Source: Lachnospiraceae bacterium
GTDB taxonomy: Bacteria > Bacillota > Clostridia > Lachnospirales > Lachnospiraceae
Length of the DNA stretch: 5,426 nt
Direction: 5' to 3'
Assembly (NCBI GenBank): GCA_024684155.1
Contig: JAIKXK010000328.1
Location: forward strand, 1-5,426
The notes beneath the pieces were generated by a model, which was not told the origin of the DNA, made no database searches, and worked only from the letters and a program-made list of their open reading frames with translations. The stretch's first letter is position 1. Each line of letters starts with the position of its first letter. This document shows positions 1-5,426 of the stretch, piece after piece. A program made the position numbers and the translations under genes.

Positions 1-429
1 ACTAAAAAAGTAGGAACTTACCGCATCAAATAAAAACAGTAAATAAATTACAGTTAGGTTTTCCAAATCCTGATAGGTATTGTAATCCTTAATTAAATTT
101 GGCAAAAAAGGAACCAGTATTAATCCTACTGTAGCAATTACCAGGGCCACAACCACGTAGAGTTTTCGATACAGATTCATAAATTCCCGTATTGCCTGAT
201 AATCATTATCTGCCACAGGCTTATACATTTTATAAATCATTGCAGTACCAATACCCAGTTCTGCAAAAGACAGTACCGTTAGTATGTTTCCAAACAGACC
301 ATTTACGCCTACATACTCTTGAGAAAGGGTATATATTAAAACTGTACGACATACAAAGGACATTACCACATTAATAAAGTGGCTGCCTTCATTGGCTAAA
401 AAATTTAAAAATGAATTCTTTGTTCTCAT
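1..429 (-). CDS. Wzx/MATE-like oligosaccharide flippase, N-terminal part (runs off left edge)
   Basis: The minus-strand frame opens with ATG at 429-427 and stays open for 143 codons to base 1, so only the N-terminal part of a protein of usually about 450-520 residues is present. Such proteins move undecaprenyl-linked oligosaccharides from the inner to the outer membrane face. Visible: start MRTKNSFLNF, a hydrophobic helix around residues 18-36, the segment EYVGVNGLFGNILTVLSFAE (38-57) followed by LGIGTAMIYKMYKP (58-71), a helix at about 90-110 and another from about 126. The G-V-N-G-L-F and A-E-L-G-I-G motifs are typical of polysaccharide flippases of Firmicute capsule clusters. The start overlaps the stop of the preceding YfhO gene as ATGA, and no good Shine-Dalgarno lies close (AAGGAT is about 15 nt away), which suggests translational coupling. 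The family call is from remembered motifs; substrate is unknown. Confidence 0.88.
   Translation of the reverse strand, partial: MRTKNSFLNFLANEGSHFINVVMSFVCRTVLIYTLSQEYVGVNGLFGNILTVLSFAELGIGTAMIYKMYKPVADNDYQAIREFMNLYRKLYVVVALVIATVGLILVPFLPNLIKDYNTYQDLENLTVIYLLFLFDAVSSYFFS
416..429 (-). repeat. 14-nt direct repeat at the flippase start (copy 2)
   Basis: The first 14 bases of the flippase gene, ATGAGAACAAAGAA on the minus strand, are identical to the first 14 bases of the YfhO gene (2965-2978), giving both proteins the beginning MRTK. Identity stops right after (TTCA here against ACAG there) and does not continue upstream of the ATG. It may be chance in A-rich N-terminal codons, or a trace of shared origin. 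Confidence 0.6.
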
Positions 430-2978
430 AGTTTTTTCTTTTTATCCTTATAATAGAATCCCAGTAACAGGAAACATGCCACAACGGATACAGCAATTCC
501 TGACTTAAGCCCCTTTAACTCATAGTGAAAAACCACCTCGTTTTCCCCTTTTTGAAGAGGAATGGATATATAATCGTTATAGCATCTTTCAAACGACACA
601 GCCTGACTGTTTATAGTTAACTTCCAGCTTTTGTCATAGGGAAGGAGTAAAACCAGATTTGTATCCTCATCCACATCAAGAGAGGCAGTTATTTTATCAC
701 CATTTATCTGAAGGGGCACTTTTTCTTTCTGTATCTGACTTGTGGCCTTTTGAAGTGCTTCTAAATCCAGGGCATAAAACTGTTCCTCGTCAAAGGCAAT
801 TTTTTCTTTACTGTTTACCACCACATTGATATCGTCTTCTCCCACCGCATCCGGTATATCAAAAACACTTTGACTCAACCACTGGGCGTATGTCACTTCG
901 TATGCATTATTTACATTCAGAATTCCACCACCCTGATTATCATAGGTATACATCTCTTTACTCCAGCAGAGATTTCCATACAGCATATGATTTTGTTCTG
1001 CATGAGGCAATGTATATTCCCATTCATAATCGCTGATTTTTTGAAGAGTATATTCAAGGGGATGATACACATCCCCCTCTTTGCCCAAAAGGCTTTGGAA
1101 GAATTCATTGGTCCACAAAAAACTGTTGTCTTCTGAGATTTCTTCCACCACCTTGTCTGTCAAAAATGCCATTGGAAGCGCATAGGGATTTTCATATACA
1201 TATTTACCATTTATCTTGTCCTGACCAATCTTTACATATCCCGGGATTTCCCTCTCGCTTAAAAGATATTGAACTCCCAGTATGGAATCAGAAGCCAGAA
1301 TGGGGCAGGTGGTTATAGTAATTCGGTCTGCTTCGGAACGATACCCCAGATTATTCAGTAGTTTTTTTGCCTGCTCATCCGGATTGGAAGTATAGCTGCT
1401 GATGGAATTATAACCATAGCCAAGTCCTTCATTCCAATTGGCACTTAAGCCTGTTCCAAAAGGTTCCCACCGGCGATTGGAAGTCTGATGGATTCTTCCG
1501 TTATCCTCAATCTCAAGCCCGTTCAGTTGTTCCTGTTGATTTTTTACATAGGTGGCGTAATGATTCGAATCCCATCCGGAATAATAATCATCAAAAAGCA
1601 CCTTCGTATTAACTCCCAATTCTAAAATCACAAGACAACTAAGCATCACCGTTGCAGCCTTACACAGAACCTGTTTTTGTCCATGAAAAGCCTGTATCAA
1701 AAGTGCTGTTACCACCTCCGATGCCACCGTCAATATCAGCCACCGGGCTTCTACCGTTTCATTTCTTTTCCATGTAACAATCTCAAGGCCAAGGCACAAA
1801 ACCAGTCCTGCAAAAAACAGATAGCCACTAGGCTTTTCGTTTATTTTCTCCGCACCTTTTAAGGCAATAAATATCATGCAAAAGATTACCAAAAAGGAAT
1901 ATCTGTAGTAATAACTGGTGGCATCTTTAAACAGGGAAAAAATAAAAAACAAGGGGCGATAGCATAGTGACAGTTCTGCAACTGCAAGCACCACAAACAA
2001 TACTGCTTTTTCCGCCCATTTATTTTTTACCCCAAAGAAATAAAAAATCATCAGCACCACAACAATGCTTCCACAAAACAGTGAAGCGCCAAACTGCCAG
2101 CTGTGGGAAGTCAGCAAGGTGCTTTCCATTAAATCCAGAGGCGACCACATAAACTCATTTCTGAAACACTTCCAATCAAAAGACTGGCCTCTTCCCTTTT
2201 GCAGTTCAAATACAGAAGGTAAAAACAAAAAGGCCGATAGCATCACTCCTAAAACCAGGGAAACTCCATAGCGGATTCCATCCCAAAAAAACGTCCCCAT
2301 CTTTAGTTTTTCTCCCTTATCCAGGAGTTTCAAGGCGTATTCCAGAACAAACCAGCAGGCTGAAAAAATACAAATGATTCCACCTATATACCAGTTAAAG
2401 ATAATCGTCAGTCCAATTGTAAGAGAAAACCCCCACAGGCTTCCCTTGTCTACAAGTTTATAAAGTGCCAGCATTACAAGAGGCAGCATATAAACTCCGT
2501 CCAGCCACATGATGTTAAAGGACTGACCTATATTATACTGCATCAGACCGTAACACAAGGACAGAATAAACACAAAACCTGTCTTTACCTTAGGAAGTCT
2601 GCAAAAGGAAAACACAGAAAAAGTCACACTGCTCATTGCAAGTTTTAAGGCAATTACCAGGTTAATAAACACAGGCAGTTGATACTTGTTAAAAAAAAGG
2701 AGCAAAATATTAAAGGGGGATGCCAGGTAATATGAAAAAACGGCATATCCACTGCCGCCCAGCCCATTATGTGTTGTATAAATAACCGAATCATTTCCAT
2801 GAATCACATTCAGCATATACGAAAAAAAGTCCAGATACTGAATGTCCATATCGTCTGTTACACAGGCTCCACTCCCAAAGGGTTCCATGCCATTAATCCG
2901 GTAAATCACAGTTACAACAAAAAAGGTAACCAATCCAAACAACAGGCTTTCACATAATATCTGTTTCTTTGTTCTCAT
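426..2978 (-). CDS. YfhO-family multi-spanning membrane protein, probable GT-C glycosyltransferase
   Basis: 850-residue polytopic protein. Known family members (Bacillus YfhO, Listeria GtlB) are thought to transfer a sugar from a polyprenyl-phosphate donor to lipoteichoic acid outside the membrane. Visible: first helix at about 12-26; an outer loop with TDDMDIQYLDFFSYM (41-55), whose acidic residues D42, D43 and D45 sit where GT-C enzymes carry their catalytic Asp; then G-L-G-G-S-G (72-77); roughly eleven further helices between about 100 and 458; a large extracytoplasmic domain (about 460-825) with GVQYLLSE (568-575) and PYDKSWKLTINSQ (780-792); and a last helix at 827-843 before a lysine-rich tail. 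Length and layout suit the family. The ATG at 2978 is chosen because a strong GGGGAGGA lies 9 nt upstream; it overlaps the preceding glycosyltransferase gene by 29 nt. The gene ends in an ATGA overlap with the flippase gene. The family is fairly sure; enzymatic role, donor and acceptor are inferred. Confidence 0.88.
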   Translation of the reverse strand: MRTKKQILCESLLFGLVTFFVVTVIYRINGMEPFGSGACVTDDMDIQYLDFFSYMLNVIHGNDSVIYTTHNGLGGSGYAVFSYYLASPFNILLLFFNKYQLPVFINLVIALKLAMSSVTFSVFSFCRLPKVKTGFVFILSLCYGLMQYNIGQSFNIMWLDGVYMLPLVMLALYKLVDKGSLWGFSLTIGLTIIFNWYIGGIICIFSACWFVLEYALKLLDKGEKLKMGTFFWDGIRYGVSLVLGVMLSAFLFLPSVFELQKGRGQSFDWKCFRNEFMWSPLDLMESTLLTSHSWQFGASLFCGSIVVVLMIFYFFGVKNKWAEKAVLFVVLAVAELSLCYRPLFFIFSLFKDATSYYYRYSFLVIFCMIFIALKGAEKINEKPSGYLFFAGLVLCLGLEIVTWKRNETVEARWLILTVASEVVTALLIQAFHGQKQVLCKAATVMLSCLVILELGVNTKVLFDDYYSGWDSNHYATYVKNQQEQLNGLEIEDNGRIHQTSNRRWEPFGTGLSANWNEGLGYGYNSISSYTSNPDEQAKKLLNNLGYRSEADRITITTCPILASDSILGVQYLLSEREIPGYVKIGQDKINGKYVYENPYALPMAFLTDKVVEEISEDNSFLWTNEFFQSLLGKEGDVYHPLEYTLQKISDYEWEYTLPHAEQNHMLYGNLCWSKEMYTYDNQGGGILNVNNAYEVTYAQWLSQSVFDIPDAVGEDDINVVVNSKEKIAFDEEQFYALDLEALQKATSQIQKEKVPLQINGDKITASLDVDEDTNLVLLLPYDKSWKLTINSQAVSFERCYNDYISIPLQKGENEVVFHYELKGLKSGIAVSVVACFLLLGFYYKDKKKKL

Positions 2979-3822
2979 TTAAAAAATTCCTCCCCGCGAC
3001 AAGCCCTTTTCTCATAACCGCCACACGTTTTTGTTTTCCATTCTTTGATTTCAGCAATACTCTTACAAAGTTCAGGCAAAATCCGAGATAATACATTCCC
3101 AGGCTTTTTTTACCCCTTTTTTTTGCCGTCACATAATCATTTCTATAGGCATAAAAATATCTGTCAATACGATTGAGCTCATCTGTACAGATATTCGAGC
3201 CCACATTTACCTTCATCTTATGAAGCACCCTGGATTCCGGCACAAAATAACAGGGCTTATAATCGCTGGCGCGAAGAGTATACTCCTTATCGTCACCCCA
3301 GATAAAATACTCTTTTACAGGAAGTCCGATTTGTTTTATGGTTTCTCCCGGAATAAATAAAGAGACAAACGTAGCCGTATCTATCCGCTCATAACTCCCC
3401 TTTTTTTCCTTCAGTTTATGCACCCGGTTCATAACACAAGGACTTCCGTCAATCCAGCGCACATCAGAGGCCAAAAACCCGTAGTCATGTTCCAGTATTT
3501 CATCTGCCTCTAACAACCGTTCCAGAGCATCCTCTTTTGGAATGGTATCGTCGTCCATAATCCAAACCGCATCAGCGCCATCTTCATAAGCTTTTTTCAT
3601 TCCATAAAAAAAGCCGCCGGCACCGCCAAGATTTTCATCCAAAAACAGACATTCCAAGTCATCCCCTTCTTGGCCTTTTAAATAATCTCTAGTACCATCG
3701 CTACTATTATTATCCACCACCAATATATGAAAATTTGGTGCAATTTGATTTCTTAGTGCTTCTATATTTTCTTTTAAAAGATCCAGCCGATTATAGGTGA
3801 CAACCACCGCTGTTATTTCCAT
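2950..3822 (-). CDS. Family 2 glycosyltransferase (COG1216 type), second of a tandem pair
   Basis: 290-residue cytoplasmic, probably membrane-associated, inverting glycosyltransferase with a GT-A fold. Visible: the opening strand and TYNR motif (9-12), nucleotide-binding VVDNNSSDGT (35-44), ENLGGAGGF (63-71), the metal-binding triple Asp D90-D92 in WIMDDDTIP, an acceptor-side motif FIWGDDKEYTLR (173-184) with the likely catalytic Asp region, H201, and YAYRNDY (224-230). The D-D-x-E-Y block resembles that of rhamnosyl- and galactofuranosyltransferases (WbbL/GlfT-like), which would suit an operon making dTDP-6-deoxysugars, but the sugar cannot be assigned. The C-terminus has a hydrophobic, amphipathic stretch (241-257) and many lysines, suggesting membrane contact. 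Its start overlaps the upstream paralogue by 10 nt with only a weak AAGAGA ribosome site; its end overlaps the YfhO gene by 29 nt. An eight-A tract lies in codons for VTAKKRGKK (231-239). Confidence 0.93.
   Translation of the reverse strand: MEITAVVVTYNRLDLLKENIEALRNQIAPNFHILVVDNNSSDGTRDYLKGQEGDDLECLFLDENLGGAGGFFYGMKKAYEDGADAVWIMDDDTIPKEDALERLLEADEILEHDYGFLASDVRWIDGSPCVMNRVHKLKEKKGSYERIDTATFVSLFIPGETIKQIGLPVKEYFIWGDDKEYTLRASDYKPCYFVPESRVLHKMKVNVGSNICTDELNRIDRYFYAYRNDYVTAKKRGKKSLGMYYLGFCLNFVRVLLKSKNGKQKRVAVMRKGLVAGRNFLNENKETDIM
2965..2978 (-). repeat. 14-nt direct repeat at the YfhO gene start (copy 1)
   Basis: Same 14 bases, ATGAGAACAAAGAA on the minus strand, as at the flippase start (416-429). 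Here the bases are also read in another frame as the C-terminal codons NENKE of the upstream glycosyltransferase, so this copy is doubly coding. Confidence 0.6.
2987..2995 (-). promoter_or_regulatory. Strong Shine-Dalgarno for the YfhO gene, inside the upstream coding region
   Basis: On the minus strand the bases read GGGGAGGAA, a near-perfect match to the anti-Shine-Dalgarno sequence, placed about 9 nt before the ATG at 2978. It lies within the codons near the C-terminus of the upstream glycosyltransferase, so translation of YfhO can start anew as well as by coupling. This site decides the YfhO start. It is by far the best ribosome site in the window; the other three internal starts have weak ones. 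Confidence 0.8.
3105..3124 (-). repeat. Paired homopolymer tracts (A8 and A7) in the second glycosyltransferase gene
   Basis: On the minus strand eight A (3124-3117), then GGGGT, then seven A (3111-3105) encode AKKRGKKS near the C-terminus of the glycosyltransferase. The eight-A run is read GCA AAA AAA AGG, that is, in the phase of an A AAA AAA slippery heptamer. The frame is intact in this copy. Whether the tract varies or slips is unknown. Confidence 0.5.
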
Positions 3823-4739
3823 ATATATTCATCTCTTTTTCCGATGTAATTATATTTTGTATCCATAAGTACATCTTTTAATAGTTTTACATTGTACCTT
3901 CCCTGCGTCCTTATATTCCTGCGAAGAGAAAGACACATCAAAAGACTTAAAAAATAAAATACTCTATACTCAAAGCGAATCACAAAGGGTGTCCATCCAC
4001 CCAAATGTCTTTTTGCTGCATCATATCGATTTCGATAACCATAATAGCTTCTCCATTCGATTCGCATCAAAAGGCTTCCTCTATTTTCCGATAGCACTGT
4101 TTTATGATTTAATACCGCTTTTGGTATCGTGAGAATATGCTTATTATCTTCATACATTCTTAGACAATACTCTGTATCATCACACCAAATAAAATAATCC
4201 TTCATGGGCAGACCATAAATTTGAAAAGTTTTTCCCCGTAAAAGTAAGCCGCAAAATGTCACTGTATCACAAAGGAATTCCCCCTTTGTATATTCTTCTT
4301 CACCCACTGGTATTTCTGAAAAAATCAAAGGATTTCCCACTCTTCTTCTATGAGACAAATCAATTTTTCCCTGAGTATGAACACTTCCACAAAAAGCCGG
4401 TATTTCAGGGTGCTTATCCCCCGCTTGAATTAGAAGTTTCATATAGTCTTTTTCTATCATTGCATCATCATCAATGATTAAAATCCAGTCAAACTCTTCT
4501 TTTTGTGCTTCTTGTAAAGCTACATAGAATCCTCCGGCACCACCTAAGTTTTCTCTGGAATGAATTATTTTATAACGCTCATCGGATATCGAGTCTAAGT
4601 ATTCTTTTGTTCCATCTGTACTTAAATTATTAACTACTATAACACGAGAAAAAGGAATTTCCTGGCTGTTTACACAGCCAAGACATTCCTTTAACAGTTC
4701 TATACGATTGTGCGTTACTATTACTACCGCAGTCTTCAT
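3813..4739 (-). CDS. Family 2 glycosyltransferase (COG1216 type), first of a tandem pair
   Basis: 308-residue GT-A fold glycosyltransferase expected to use a nucleotide-sugar and act on a lipid-linked acceptor at the inner membrane face. Visible: VTHNR (8-12), the nucleotide-binding stretch VVNNLSTDGT (35-44), ENLGGAGGF (63-71), the triple Asp D90-D92 in IIDDDAMI, FIWCDDTEYCLR (183-194), H212, and YYGYRNRYDAAKR (232-244), followed by a short hydrophobic patch (259-271) and a basic tail. It aligns over its whole length with the next gene, so the two are paralogues with different specificity. It differs by carrying Asn at position 37, where the partner and many GT2 enzymes have Asp. The ATG at 4739 shares one base with the TAA of rfbB (TAATG), which implies coupled translation; there is no strong Shine-Dalgarno. 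A rhamnosyl- or galactofuranosyltransferase role is possible but only inferred. Confidence 0.93.
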   Translation of the reverse strand: MKTAVVIVTHNRIELLKECLGCVNSQEIPFSRVIVVNNLSTDGTKEYLDSISDERYKIIHSRENLGGAGGFYVALQEAQKEEFDWILIIDDDAMIEKDYMKLLIQAGDKHPEIPAFCGSVHTQGKIDLSHRRRVGNPLIFSEIPVGEEEYTKGEFLCDTVTFCGLLLRGKTFQIYGLPMKDYFIWCDDTEYCLRMYEDNKHILTIPKAVLNHKTVLSENRGSLLMRIEWRSYYGYRNRYDAAKRHLGGWTPFVIRFEYRVFYFLSLLMCLSLRRNIRTQGRYNVKLLKDVLMDTKYNYIGKRDEYIWK

Positions 4740-5426
4740 TACTTATACATTTCTTCGTAATACTTCTGGTAATCTCCGGAAGTTACGTTCTTCATCCAAT
4801 CTTCATGTTCAAAGAACCATGCAATGGTCTTTTTAATTCCTTCTTCAAACATTGTTTCAGGTTCCCAGCCTACCTCTTTTTTGATCTTATCAGGGGCGAT
4901 GGCATAACGTCTGTCATGTCCCTTTCTGTCTGTTACAAAGGTAATTAATTCTTCTGAAACATTAGCACGTCTCGGATCATTTTCAGGTAACATCTCAAGC
5001 AAGGTATCTAAAATAATATGAATAATCTGGATGTTCTGACGCTCGTTGTGTCCACCAATATTGTAGGTCTCACCAAGCTTTCCATTTTCCTGAACCATAT
5101 CGATTCCCTTTGCATGATCATCTACATACAACCAGTCACGAATATTCTTTCCATCTCCATATACTGGAAGTTCTTTTCCCTGGAGTGCATTGTTAATAAT
5201 AAGTGGAATTAACTTCTCAGGGAACTGGTAAGGTCCATAGTTATTTGAGCAGTTTGTAATATTAGCAGGGAACTTATAAGTATCAATATAAGCCTTTACT
5301 AAAAAGTCTGATGATGCCTTTGATGCTGAATATGGACTATGAGGATCATAAGGTGTTGTCTCATAGAAAAATGCATTTGGATCATCATCCAAAGAACCAT
5401 AAACTTCATCTGTAGAAACATGTAAG
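4739..5426 (-). CDS. rfbB: dTDP-glucose 4,6-dehydratase, C-terminal part (start beyond right edge)
   Basis: Short-chain dehydrogenase-family enzyme (also called RmlB) that uses bound NAD+ to convert dTDP-glucose to dTDP-4-keto-6-deoxyglucose, the second step to dTDP-rhamnose and other 6-deoxysugars, in the cytoplasm. The visible 228 residues are about two thirds of the usual 340-360; the N-terminal Rossmann GxxGxxG part is outside the window. The frame reads LHVSTDEVYGSL from the edge, so the catalytic Thr-Asp-Glu triad is present (fragment residues 5-7), as are the YSASK Tyr/Lys pair (32-36), NNYGPYQFPEKLIP (61-74), RDWLYVDDH (96-104), YNIGG (121-125) and DRKGHDRRYAI (166-176). A TTG at 5392 might be mistaken for a start, but it is an internal Leu codon in the conserved VYGSL region. 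The stop overlaps the next gene's ATG by one base. Its rfbA, rfbC and rfbD partners are not in the window. The protein looks intact and functional as far as seen. Confidence 0.97.
   Translation of the reverse strand, partial: LHVSTDEVYGSLDDDPNAFFYETTPYDPHSPYSASKASSDFLVKAYIDTYKFPANITNCSNNYGPYQFPEKLIPLIINNALQGKELPVYGDGKNIRDWLYVDDHAKGIDMVQENGKLGETYNIGGHNERQNIQIIHIILDTLLEMLPENDPRRANVSEELITFVTDRKGHDRRYAIAPDKIKKEVGWEPETMFEEGIKKTIAWFFEHEDWMKNVTSGDYQKYYEEMYK

Noticed and set aside
432..443. A-rich run before the YfhO stop (A5-G-A6 on the minus strand) that could by a -1 slip fuse YfhO to the flippase.
   Set aside because: The A6 is read as AAG AAA AAA CTA, not in the A AAA AAC phase of a classical slippery heptamer, and an ATGA overlap with reinitiation explains the junction simply. 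The fusion would be in frame only because every ATGA overlap has that geometry.
870..1136. Plus-strand open frame of 88 codons opposite the YfhO extracytoplasmic domain.
   Set aside because: It lies fully antisense to a well-supported gene, has no recognisable domain, and similar short antisense frames occur along the whole window.
1967..2271. Overlapping plus-strand open frames of 61 and 68 codons.
   Set aside because: They are antisense to the YfhO membrane region, with compositions expected from the complement of hydrophobic codons, and show no conserved motif.
3584..3640. GC-rich patch (gccgccggcaccgcc) that might be an inserted element or hairpin.
   Set aside because: It simply encodes the Gly-rich GGAGGF motif of the glycosyltransferase, and the paralogue has the same motif with AT-richer codons.
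4256..4477. Plus-strand open frame of 73 codons opposite the first glycosyltransferase.
   Set aside because: Antisense to a conserved GT2 gene, no domain; its His- and Phe-rich sequence is a by-product of the opposite strand.
5390..5392. TTG as a possible start of a short rfbB.
   Set aside because: The frame continues upstream to the window edge with the conserved STDEVYGSL stretch, including the catalytic triad, so the TTG is an internal leucine.
1..5426. Search for insertion sequences, CRISPR arrays, tRNA or rRNA genes, riboswitches, promoters and terminators.
   Set aside because: Coding sequence fills the window on the minus strand with no gap, and I saw no terminal inverted repeats, spaced repeat arrays, transposase motifs or terminator-like hairpins followed by a T run.

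Overview
The window is one tightly packed stretch of a surface-polysaccharide (capsule or cell-wall glycan) operon, read entirely on the minus strand, so the transcription order is from high to low coordinates. The AT-rich but moderate base composition, the style of the encoded proteins (a dTDP-glucose dehydratase, COG1216-type glycosyltransferases and a YfhO-type membrane protein next to a flippase) and a Gram-positive-like GGGGAGGA ribosome binding site suggest a Firmicute, most likely a gut clostridium of the Lachnospiraceae type. That assignment is inference; there is no rRNA or other taxonomic marker in the window.

Layout in transcription order: (1) 5426-4739, the C-terminal two thirds of dTDP-glucose 4,6-dehydratase (rfbB/rmlB), whose start lies beyond the right edge; (2) 4739-3813, a family 2 glycosyltransferase; (3) 3822-2950, a second, paralogous family 2 glycosyltransferase; (4) 2978-426, a large YfhO-family polytopic membrane protein, probably a GT-C fold glycosyltransferase; (5) 429-1, the first 143 residues of a Wzx/MATE-like oligosaccharide flippase that runs off the left edge.

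Every gene overlaps the next (1, 10, 29 and 4 nt), so the window has no intergenic space, promoter or terminator; control must lie upstream of rfbB, outside the window. The likely logic is: RfbB makes dTDP-4-keto-6-deoxyglucose (precursor of dTDP-rhamnose and related 6-deoxysugars); the two cytoplasmic GT2 enzymes add sugars to a lipid-linked oligosaccharide; the flippase moves the lipid-linked unit across the membrane; and the YfhO protein acts on the outer face, decorating or transferring sugar onto the exported glycan. The acceptors, donors and linkage chemistry cannot be read from the sequence.

I see no mobile element, CRISPR array, RNA gene or clearly new defence-like system. The points most worth a second look are the pairing of a YfhO protein with a flippase without a visible donor-making partner, a 14-nt identity between the start regions of the YfhO and flippase genes, and in-phase homopolymer tracts in the second glycosyltransferase and in the YfhO gene.
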